Positions 26,601 to 38,600 of a stretch of 64,000 bases of DNA are shown here, one piece after another (within the stretch, counting starts at the first letter, position 1; each line of letters starts with the position of its first letter). Made by a program: the position numbers and the translations under genes. Under the pieces are notes generated by a model. It made no database searches, was not told the origin of the DNA, and saw only the letters and a program-made list of their open reading frames with translations. Source of the stretch: Pycnopodia helianthoides (lineage: Eukaryota; Echinodermata; Asteroidea; Forcipulatida; Asteriidae); assembly GCA_032158295.1 (NCBI GenBank), contig CM063248.1, forward strand, positions 13,654,657 through 13,718,656, given 5' to 3'.

Positions 26601-29600
26601 CGGTAAGACGTGTATATTCAAAGCTCTTGATTATTACTCCTTAATACCAGTATTTTTTTTAGACTGACCTCCCGCGGACAGTTTATTATGACCGGAACAA
26701 CTTCCGAGCACCCCAAATGTTCTGCTGGCTGCTGGATGACGGACAAAAATATCCACCTGGACTTTCAATTGTCTAGCATTCACAGGCATGCACCTACCAG
26801 GCTATGCTTTATTTAACCCATACAAAGAGGAACACCAGAAATTGAAAAAATTGCCTTGTAATATCCCTTTTCTGGGGGTTGTTGTTGACCCTCGGATCCA
26901 GATCTTTGTTCTTTTGTCGTACTAATGTGGCATACAAGAATGGACAGGCTGCCACCACTGTAAGGTGTTCACGAACACCTCTTGTATTTGTTCTTTTCTT
27001 CATTTTCTTCTTCGTCTTCTTCTTTTTCGGAAGTCTTCTCTGTCGCATAGGCCTATATTAAAATTGAAATTGTATTTAACATTGAAACTCATCAGACAAT
27101 TGAACCTCAACATAAACACGGCACAGTTGTCATGACATCACCAGGTATCGGATTACATTAAAATAGTTTTTACTATTTAAAGAAATCACAACTCCTGAAC
27201 CACACATTGGATTTTTACAATCTATATACATCATCTGAAAGGTCTTCATAAGCTAAACAAATGATGCACAGAGTGTGACTCCATTGGACCTTGACTTCTG
27301 GTTCAAACTGGAAGTTGAACATTTCAAAAAATCATAGCTCAAAAACTACTTTTCTGCATTGTCAGGTTGTAGATCTTTGAGCATGCTCAATCATTTGCAC
27401 AGAGATGACATCAGTTTGACATGAAGATTTACGCGAGAATCTGTGGGAGGAGACAGGCGATAATACATTTGTTGGGACACGCGATAATCCTTGTGAGATC
27501 TCCCATGGAAATCACACTCAATGTGAGGATTATGTGTTCCTTTGAGACAAAGGACGAGTCCGAGAATACCTGATCGTATGCCGGCTTTCAGTGTTTGAAA
27601 CCCAGCTGTGCCTGGTCCAGCGGGACATCACCCATGTTCTCAGTCTATCAACAGCTGAGAGCACACCACCCCCAGTATGCCATTCATTCAATAGTTGCAC
27701 TGGTCTGCCAGAGCCCACCCAATCAGTCTTCCCGGTCCTACCTCTTGACTTTGTCTGTGTAGACAGCATCAGATCCATTGCTGAGGCCAGGAGCTGGAAA
27801 CCTACGACAACACGCTCCAACTCCTCCTGCTCTTTTCTACAGCCAGACTTTAAAAATGTCTTTACTGCTACTGCTCGGAAGGACACCTGTGAGGAAGTCT
27901 CGGCGATCCCTGCCAACATGTTAACAGCAGCCGTCAACTGCCTGGAGGAGGGCCTACTTTCTCTTTTAGGCCAGTTTGCTTGAGTCTCCGTCTTGGCTAT
28001 ATTAGCCCGGTGTAACAATGTTCTTGATGCTCTTTCTCCCCAACCAAGGGGGCATTGAAACCCCTTGCAACGCTCCCGCTCCTCGGAACTGACTTCTTAA
28101 ACAATGAATTCCATCAAAGGCCTTGATGCCACAGAGAAGATAAATCTCTGCCAAGTATACCCCCAATGCTGCCCATTCAAGATGTTTTGAGCCGCGCCCC
28201 TAGTGGCAACTCATGGAACTCGGGCCTTTTTTCCAGCCCAAAAGCCATAACAACTGACAGCCTAGAAGACTAAGGTGTCGACCTCCTGTTTATTCGGGGG
28301 CTGGTGCACACGGTTAAGGCGTTCCCCTCTCATTAGCCCTAAAGGGGGCCGCCTGTGACTCTTTCAACGGTCCTTGAAGAGACTTATTCCTGTCGAGAGA
28401 GATGCTGCTTCAAACAGTCGATGTGGGCTAAGTTTTAGAATTCACATGCACCCCCTCACTCCCCACAGTGGGGTACACTTTTGACCACATGCGCGCGGTC
28501 ATTTAAACTATTTTTTTAAACTTAAGTTTGTTTGAGATAGGGGCGATTACGAATGTTTATAAATTATGATCATTTTAGGAACATTTACAGGTTTACAAAA
28601 ATAACTGTAAGCACACGGGCTTACTGCCAGGTGACAAACAGACAACAGACGACAAATTATACACTAGTGACTTTGTAACTTACCGTAATGACGCTGAACA
28701 GTTTAAAATTATAAAAGTATTTGGCCACTAAATTTGGTGTCGGGCCAGTAACTTTAACTTGATTTAATTTCGACCCTGCTTCTGGTGTTAAAGCGTACTT
28801 ACATGTACATGGTAACCCACATTGATAACACACAATAGACCGTGTAAGTTTGCGCTATCAAAACAAAAAAACGTCAAACCAAGATCTATTTTTTTTTTAT
28901 ATCAAATCTTCAATTTTATAAAATATTTATTTTATAATAAATGCAAATAATTTGTTGTGTTATTATTGAAACAAAATTGAAACTCTATGGGACAAGGATA
29001 CTTATTTAGTCTACAGTATACTTTTAAGAAACCCCTTTTGTAAATCCACTCCCCAATTGTTCAACCACTAAAAAGCTTGTATTACGCGGACGCATGATGG
29101 TCGCACAGGCGTAAAATTGATGTGCGAAGCAGTTTATAGATGACGCTGACGCCATGAAAACAACATCACTAAATCAAAGTTTAATAATTTCTGAACCACC
29201 CATTGGATCTTTATAATATATATATCACCGGAAAGGTCTTCAAACACTGAAAAAACACATCACTCATGCGACCCAACTGTGACCTTGTTTTCTGAATTAA
29301 ACCAGACGTTGAAGCACAAATAATATTAAAAGCTTAGTGTGGTAAATATGAAATTGAGTTTCGACATGGTTTTGGTATATTGACTCTTTTACGTTTCATT
29401 TTAAACAATGATGACGTCAAAAGAGTCAACAGCACCTTCTGGTGACAGAGTTTAAAATTTTGAGGTTTTTTAAACTCAAGAAGTAAACTGAATTGGACCT
29501 TAAAATTCATCAGGGAATCGAATCTCAATAGATAGGCAGCACAGATTGAATGACGTCATGATAAAATCATCAGGTGTCACATTACATTAAATAAAACTTT

Positions 29601-32600
29601 AATCATATCTCTTGAACCACATGTTGGAATTTTACAATCTATACATCTTCATAAACTGAAACTTAACTTTTCGTAGAGCATATATTGCTGGTTAATCTCA
29701 ATGCAAAATATCATGAACCTTTTGAAATGATCAAGAAAGCAGGTGTTTTGCAGCCCATTATAGACTTCATTTATGAAGTAGAGAATTCATAGTTCTAACA
29801 AAGTTTACAAAATTTCAAAATGAAATTAGGTAAAATTCAGAATCTCGCAAATGTCGCACATTTTCTCTTTATAAATCAATTAGTGATCCAGAAGTCATGT
29901 TAAGAAGTTTTATTTTTTAACATAACTTGTCAGTGGGGAAAAATATTGAATTATATCAGGCGGAAGACACTTTGAAATACAGCAATTTTTTTCAGCTCAA
30001 CAAAATTAGTAGGAAATTAAAGCATGAATAGAAAGCATAGAGCGAACTCTCTCAAATACTCTTTCTTTTTTTTCCAAAGATTTTGGGATTCACTTCCAAT
30101 CGATATACAGGATTTATGTTTAGGGACTTCCCTCGTGAGGTGTCTTAATGCTATACACGGTGATCTTTACACCAAACCACCCATTACTCAAGCTTTTTAG
30201 CCTTTATATATAATCAATCGCTGTTTTTATAAAATAAAATAAAATTGTTTTAAAGGTTTTGTGAAGGTATTTTTCTTCTTTGTTTTAACCTTTCTTATTT
30301 ATGCCCCTGTATGTGTATTTTTATGCGTATTTGTAATATATTTCTATTTCTGTTTGTATATATTTATATATTTATATATTTTTATATTTCAATTTATTGT
30401 TGTGCTCTTTTTGACCAGCTGGAGAGGAGAGCCTCTAGACAGGAACTGTGTTTCTTTTAGGCAATCCTTCGGGCTCCAGCTGTTTCTTTTTCCTTCCTCT
30501 GTATTTGAATTGCTCATTACTGTATCTTTGTATGTATTTTACCTAACTAATGTGCATTATTGTACTTTTTATCTACCCGAGAAATGAAATAAATATAAAT
30601 ATAAATATAAAAACATAAATAAAATGTTGTCCTTTTTTATTTCAGGCCACCTGTTAATCCACCTGAAGAAATTGATGATCCTACCGATTCAAAACCTGAT
30701 GATTGGGATGATCGAAAAAAGTAAGTGAAGTAATCTGAAGTAACGTCCGTTGATATATCGATATTACTCAAAAACTTGATACTATTTTGACATCGATATC
30801 GCCGATGTCACTTTTTTAATCATATGTGACCCGCTCTGCAAAAAAGGCCCTTATGTCGCAAAAAATTATTTTTGAGTTAGATACATGGGTTGGAAAGGGC
30901 CTTTTCCCAGCTTTAATTTGGTGTATGTTAAAAGTCTGTAGCATTTTGCAATCCAGAGTTATACCATAATTTGCATAATAATTCTTGCCATTTTGGTCAA
31001 AATAGGTTAAGGAGAAACAGCCTTGTAAACTTTACACTGTATTTTAAACTATTTTAGGACAAAGTTCTTAGGAAAGACCCTAACAACGAGCACATGGCCC
31101 ATTATACTATTTGTCTGAAATTTTCACCAATTGTTGAATATGACTTATTAAGTTCAAAATATTTTTAATTTTATTTAATGCTCTATATCGCACTTTTTAA
31201 AAACTAATTTGCATATTGTGCTTTTTCGCAATCTTTTTTCTATCTTTAAAATGGCAAACACACACTTAGTCATTATTACGACGACTTTATAGCAGTTTGA
31301 TTTAATTTTAGTACTTATAGTAATCCTAATGCCAACTAGACTTTTTAGAAAACCAAATAAATTTAAATATAATATTTTTGGGTGAAAACAAGAGCTTTTG
31401 GGCAAAAAAAAATCTTCCCACTTTTTGGTATTTTTTTAAGCAACAGCTGAGGCTGATTCATTAAACCCTTCAGCCAGCTTGTATTTTCACGATTGAAACT
31501 ATTTTTGGGTAAAAATGTAACATTTTGGTAAAAAAATACTTTAGTTTAAAACCGGAGTATTTCCATTAAAATCTAGCACAGTCGAGGTAGTTTGCCTTCT
31601 TATTGAAATCTGAAGTTGATTCATCTACTTTGAAATAATCTTTGGGCTAAAAACTTTAAAAAACAAGGAATCAAAGGGGGAATTTTTTTATTCGCACTGG
31701 AATCCACTAGCCTTTCCGCGGTGTTCGTCGGCCACATCGGAAGTAAACGAAGTAATCTTCCACGAAGCCAACCATGTCTCTCTCCTCCCCGACAAGATTG
31801 GCATCACCGAGATCATTCAAAGCTTCAGCCAGACACTGATCCTTCGAACCCATACAAAAAATAATAGCAGTTGGCTAATAAAGTAAATTTATTTGGCTAA
31901 AAGTGGTAAATAATTCTCAAAATCTTTTTGCTCAGAGCAGTGCAGGTCAGTTGTGTTGAACACAGTTGACTGCAACCTCGTCCCCATGGTTTACTTTATT
32001 TCCAACCAAACGTTTACAACTGCTCGACACACCTTGGGGACGAGGTTGAGCTGGCTGTATTTTACCGTGGCGTGCACTTAATAAACAGTCACATGACAGT
32101 CACCTGACAGAGAATAAACAACCGATATCGTTCACAGCGCACTCGACATTGCGCGCATTGACCAATGAGTGCACTACACTGTATGCACGTGATAGCAAAG
32201 ATCCACGCCCCTAGCAACAAGCGCTCTATGTCTACGTGTAATAAAACTACCGCCCCCGCATTTAATCTTGACCTCTGACCTTTTCTATGTCTAAATTTAG
32301 AAAGACAACGTCCTCCGCTTTCAGATGATACCAAATTTATAATAGGGGGGTTTCAAATAATGTGGAGTGTCAGATGTGTAAAAGACGGAACTTTCCACTG
32401 ATTCCACGGACGCCGATCGTACAAACCACGAACAAATTGTACATAAAACATTCAATCTTACAAATTATGAAAGAGTGGACATCAACGATGTCAAAAATGG
32501 GATAAACAAAAATCACATCGAGCAAGAAATGTTCACCTTTTCAACATTGACGAGCCCTTTTGCGTGGTAAGAGATAGCGCGACTTACGGGCCTTTTTTGC

Positions 32601-35600
32601 AGAGCGGGTCACATATCGAAATATCGACTTTTCGATGTATCAAAAAATTTTGACGTATCTAAATTTTCGATGTTCCTAAATGAGGCCTAAAAATTTGTTT
32701 TGTTGGATTGCCCTTTCACCCGATTTTTTTCTTGGGTTGGTCGGTTGATTTTTATTTATTTTTTATTTTTTTTTGAGATGTCAAAGAATGCCCAAAACAC
32801 ACTGCATAAATATTTCAGAGTGAAGTCGATATGTTTGCACTTTGAAATATAAACCTACAGTGTTAATATGTGTCTGTCATCTATATTTTAAACAAAGGGC
32901 AACCGTATTTACCATTTTGTAAGCATAAATATTCTTGAAATCAAAATTCTGAAGTGAAAAAAGGGAAAACCACAAACAAACAAAAAACAAAACAAAAAAC
33001 GCGACCGAGAGTTTGCTACTTTAACGGTCGTTTGGGAAAGGGCAATCCAACAAAAAAATTTTTAGGCCTGATATCGAAAACACCGAAAGAGTGTCAGATT
33101 ATCCAGAAAACCTCAGGGCATTAGTATATTACAAAAGCTGCCGTCTTTATTTGTAGCTTAAAACATTTGAGTAGGCCTATTAAATAAAATACCTTCGGCG
33201 ACCAACTGCGATTGTAAAGTTGTTCTCTGTGTTTCACCCGCGGCCCGCCACTCCATACAGTTCATGACTGCTTGCACAGTAAAATCTCAAAAGAAACCGG
33301 CCATGTCGCCCCAGCGTAACCCTCCATTGGTCAGACTGTGTCAACGAAAGTTGCGTGCGGACCAGCGACACCAATGCTGTATACTGATAATGATTGTTGC
33401 ACGTTCGGGGAATGACCTTTTCTCCAGATCATGCACACAAAAGGCAGACTTTGACCTTCTGGTACGACCGGAAGTAAAGGTCATACGATTTTGGCATAAA
33501 CTTTTCAAATGTTGTCCCAGTCTTGATCTATTAGATGCTTAATTATGAACATCATAACTCTCCGATTGCCGAATCTACAGCAAAAAGCAAATGGTACCTT
33601 TTAAACCTTAAAAACGTTGTAATTGGACACCTGACGACGTCATGATGACGAAACCAAAAATGGTTTCATCTCATAATGAATATTTAACTATGTATGAACT
33701 GTTTTCAACCTGCCGCTAGAGGGCGCTCTTGACTTTTATGACGTCAGTTGTCTTATTTTGTTAGACCAGACCCTTGCTTGACTATAACACCGTTAAAGAA
33801 ACCTTTTAAAAATGTGCCACTTTTAAATTACAAGGCACTTCCGGTTTTCGACCGGAAGTTGAGGTCAAGTCATGTCACGCACACAATAAAAAATGAAGAC
33901 CTATATTACATCTATATATTTCCGCAAGAAGCAACCGACGGTCTCCTCATCTTGATTTGATATGGATTTTCAATGATTAAAATTATTAATGTTTAAAAAC
34001 CTTGTAACTTGACACCTGATGACGTCATCATGACGAAACCCTAAATGGTTTCATCTACTATTGAATATCTAACTACGTGTGAAGTTTCAAGTTTATATGA
34101 GCTTAGGAAGTGTGTGTTTGTTAGCGGACAAGCAGCAAAGAGAAGAAGAAGTAAAAAAAAAAATAGACATATATTTTTGTAGAAACCAAAACAAAGTGTT
34201 CGGTGTAGACATGTCCGAGTTACTATAAACTTGTCTTTGTACGAAATATTGATAAACTATAAAGATTTTTAAATTTGAAATAAGAAACATTGAGTAATAG
34301 CAGTAATTTGATTTCAAAGCTGATTTTTTTATCAAGACTTTTATAACCCATTTAACCCTTTCCCTATGTGTATTAAGCACTGTATACTAAGTACTTTCCC
34401 GAGTACCGTAAAACAAAGAAAAAAACAAAAAAACATGCCCTTTACTCGGGTGGGATTCGAACCCAAGACAGTTGCACTGCTAGAGCAGATGTCTTACCAC
34501 CAGACCACCGAAAGTGTGTCTTAGTTGGATGACAAAAGTGCTGTCATTTAGCATGTTTGCGTGGATTAGACTAACATAGCCTCATACCAAACCAAGCTTT
34601 GTGGTCATTCTGATCAATGAACCATCTGATCAATGGAGCAGAACAACCAGCCACAGTGCTTTTGCATATACACAGTAAATGCGGGACAACAAAAGATAGC
34701 GTCTTACGTCTGATTTCGACCAAAAATATAGGTAAAATTAAAATTATTTATGTGCAAAAGTTTCAGCAGGCTAACAGACCTACAATCTGATGTAAAATTT
34801 GTGATAAAATGATAAGTAGTTATTGAGATATGAAATTTTGAAATGTTCAACTTCCGATTTGAACCGGAAGTCAAGGTCAAATGGGGTCACATTCTATGCA
34901 ATGTTTTTTGAGTGTTTAATTCCCTTTCCAATAACTTTTAGATTGTAACAATCCAATTTATTAGGTGTTCGTAGCATAGTGCGCAACACCTCTTGTTTTT
35001 GTTTGTTTTTTTTCTTTTTCATAATACTTCTTCTTCTTCTCCCCCGTCTTTGTCCGCTAACAAAAGCACACTACCCAAGCTCATATCAACTTGAAATTTC
35101 ACATATAGTTAGATTTTCATTAGGAGATGAAACCGCTTTAGTTACGTCATGATGACGTCATTAGGTATTGAAATACACTAAATCAAAGTTTATTATTTAA
35201 ATAAATCATAACTCAAGAACTTTAAATTGGATTTTTACAATTTAAACGTTATCGGAAAGGGAATTAAACAATCAACAAACAATACATAGAGTGTGACCCC
35301 ATTTGACCTCAACTTCCGGTTCAAATCAGAAGTTGAATATTTCAAAAATTCATATCTCAATAACTACTTATCATTTCATCACAAATTTTACATCAGATTG
35401 TTGGTCAAACTTTTGCACAAAAAATTTTTTAATTTGGCCTAAATTTGTGGTCGATACCAGACGTAAGACGCTATCTTTTGTTGTCCCGCATTTACTGTGT
35501 ATATGCAAAAGCGCTGTGGCTGGTTGTTCTGCTCCATTGATCAGACGGTTTATTGATCAGAATGTCCACAAAGCCTGGTTTGGTATATGAGGCTGTGCAA

Positions 35601-38600
35601 ACATGCTAAATGACAGCACTTTTGTCATCCAACTAAGACACACTTTCGGTGGTCTAGTGGTAATACATCTGCTCTAGCAGTGCAACTGTCTTTGGTTCGA
35701 ATCCCACCCGAGTAATGTGCCTGTTTTGTTCTTTTTTTTCGCAACTCGGGAAAGTACTAAGTATACATTGCTTAATACACATAGGGAAAGGGTTAAATGG
35801 GTTATAATAGTCTAGATAAAAAATCAGCTTTAAAATCAAATTGATGCATCGGTATTTCAAATTGCAAATCTGAGTATATCATTATTTCGTACAGAGACAT
35901 GTTAACACTTACTCGGACATGTCTACACCGAACACCTTATTTTGGTTTCTACAAAAATTTATTTCGAGTGGTTCTTTAGTTATGATTTATTTAAATAATA
36001 AACTTTGATTTAGTGTATTTCAATACCTAATGATGTCATCATGACGTAACTAAAGCGGTTTCATCTCCTAATAAATATCTAACTATTTGTGAAATTTCCA
36101 GTTGATATGAGCTTGGGAAGTGTGCTTTTGTTAACGGACAAAGACAGGGGAGAAGAAGAAGTATTTAGAAGGAAAAAAAAAAAACGAACAAAAACAAGAG
36201 GTGTTGCGCTATGCTGCGAACACCTAAAAATAAAAAACCGAACAAAAACAATAGGTTTTCGGACTTTTGTCCGAACACCTAAAAAAGTATTTTTAAAAAT
36301 TTATAAAAAAAACGAACAAAAACAAGAGGTCTTCGGACTTTTGTCCGAACACCTAATGAAAATAAACACACACTAATAAACACAAAATTTTAAAAAATAG
36401 AAGCGATATTTAGAAGCGATGTTCGTTAGTTACAAAAATTACAATCCCTTTATGCTATGGTAAGTGTCCTACCAACACAATGACCCCCATAAGTGGTGAT
36501 GTACCTACCGTGAATGGGTTTGCAAGCCTCTCTATTATGAAAACATGATGTGTCTTGTACTGCGGTTCACCCTATACGTTGAACTTTATATGTTTTCCAT
36601 GATTTGGTGGTACTGCCCCTTATACGCCGAGTGCCTTATACGCAGGAAATTACGGTACTGAAGTGCAGGACTTTTTGTCATTTGTGGGCCCCCTTGTGCC
36701 CGTATGACATTTCAGTTTGTTTTTATGTATACAATCGTAATTGGCAGATCCTGATGATTGGGCTTAGAGTGGTAGGTAACATAAGTAAGAGAAAGACGGT
36801 AAAGGAAGGGGAGGATCTTGATTGTAAAAGGGAAATCTGTCAATGGTGATATTAAAATCAAAAGTATCTCTTTTTGGTTGATAAGGTTTATATGGTTGCA
36901 AATGCATTTTGGCTTGCAGTATACAAGTTTTATTTGTAGGCCACCCTTAAAGGTAATGATATACTTTAGTAATAACTCTGGAAAAAATGGTGTAATTTCT
37001 ATACGAAAGCCTCTTTGTTATAAATATGGTAATGTTAGTAAGCATCTTGCAAAATTACTTCATCTAAGATGCCCCCTTGATAAGAAATCAATAAAAGTAT
37101 GTCAACAATTTGGGATCTCCAAAACTCACCTCAAGGTGAGTTTGGGAGATTCAAATTTCCGTGGTGTCTGTTTGTGAATGCCGCAGCCAGAGATGCGGTT
37201 GGTACCCTCTGTCACTTCGCTAAAAGTGAATGGAATTGATGTTCTTGATGAAAATACCTTTACAGTTTTTGCTGTTTTCTCAAGGAAACACTTCCTTCAG
37301 CTGAAACTTTCACAGGGGGATTTTATTTTATCTTCCTTTACAATTTGGCTTATAGATCAGCATTAAATTGAAGAAGAAAAAAAAACACCTACACCTGTAT
37401 CTATAAGTAACCCTCCCTTTAAAGTAGGCCCCTTTAGAATTATTAGAACTATACTCTTCATTAACTTAAATTGTATTTATGACAAAATACAGTCAAGGTT
37501 TGTTATGGTATATTTATTTAGGACTGTTGATCCGGATGCCACAAAGCCAGATGAGTGGGATGAAGATGCACCAGCAACTATTATAGATGAAGATGCTACA
37601 ATGCCTGATGGATGGTTAGAACATGAAGAAGAATTAATTAATGACCCTGATGCAGAGAAACCTGACGACTGGTAAGTCATGTCTTGTAATTTCTTCCTTG
37701 CCTTTGCTTTTCTAAAGGATATGATGTAAGCTGCATTCACATTAAAGGGTATTTGGGTATACAGTCGACTCTCGTTAATAAAAGGTCTGCCGGACTGGCC
37801 TGTTTCCTCGAATTATCCGAACCTCGTCATAAATGCAGCACGCTATAGATATACACATGTCGTCATAGCTTGCATGCACTACAGACGTGTATACAGTACA
37901 GGCCACAAGTAATTCCAAATACCCGCGAGTAGGGACCGGGTACCCGCGAGTAAACTGCGCGGCGGGTACGGGGACACCCGCTTCCCCGTGGGGATTTTGT
38001 AGGGGAGCAACGGGGTCCACAGTTGAGGTGAGGTGGGACAGGCCGTGGCATACTTTGTGGGGCCCCACGAAGGACCCCGCAAGAAGTCTAGTAGCAACAC
38101 AGGCATGAGAATCTTCCGGATTTTTCTGGAACTCCGGGTTTTTCCGGAATTCCAGATTTTTCACTTAAAATTATGTGGTCTCCGAGTACAAAGTGAATTT
38201 GAGATAAAATTTGGGGGTAGAGTGTGGGTGTATACATGTAGATTTCGCTCATCTCTCTTCTAGGATCAGAAATTGTAAGTTAATTTTACCTTTAATGCAC
38301 CGTTCCTAAATAAATTGCGTGCGCAGCGGCCGGACCAATATGCGGTGATTTGTTTCTTCCATGTGCGTTGCATATTATATGCAGCTAGATCTATTGATAG
38401 ACTTTCCTCATTTCCCGCTTCATTCGCGGTACGATTTTACCATAAGGCATGTACACTGCACATGTATGTTTACTGCTGCAGCAAAGGAACATGTGTTGAG
38501 ACATTGAAAAGTCTACTGACAACAACGCACGTTGTTTTGTGTGCCCGCGATACGTTAGACTTTTTTACCACGTTCACAGGCAAAAGCGCCAGTTCTTCGA

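Larger units (their letters stand above)
26259..30645 (+). other. intron after exon g
   Basis: It holds an interspersed repeat (26448-26640), a hairpin-ended family copy from 26961, an unassigned GC-richer segment (27500-28460), further family modules (29100-29680) and a LINE 3' end (30054-30600). Confidence 0.7.
34961..36229. mobile_element. hairpin-ended element with both ends as inverted hairpins
   Basis: The left terminus TTAGGTGTTCGTAGCATAGT is the complement of the right terminus at 36199-36229 (AGGTGTTGCGCTATGCTGCG then AACACCT). Both are followed inward by CTCTTGTTTTTGTT-type tracts, TCTTCTTCTCC, GTCCGCTAACAAAAGCACAC and the TGACGTCA module. Subterminal arms 35020-35220 and 35975-36165 are complementary. 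This suggests a foldback derivative of the family. Confidence 0.75.
30721..37521 (+). other. intron after exon h (6.8 kb)
   Basis: It contains a 1.8-kb TIR element, a 387-bp TIR element, a palindrome with two tRNA-like units, and stacked hairpin termini. 36380-36600 and 36700-37521 show no recognisable feature beyond a partial TIR motif near 36640. Confidence 0.75.

Noticed and set aside
27530..28018. 162-codon minus-strand ORF considered as DIRS or host coding sequence
   Set aside because: No recognised motif. An opposed open frame covers the same bases. Left as unassigned GC-rich sequence.
30261..30587. 108-codon ORF rich in Phe, Tyr and Ile
   Set aside because: It lies in a LINE 3'UTR-like region and reflects T-rich composition.
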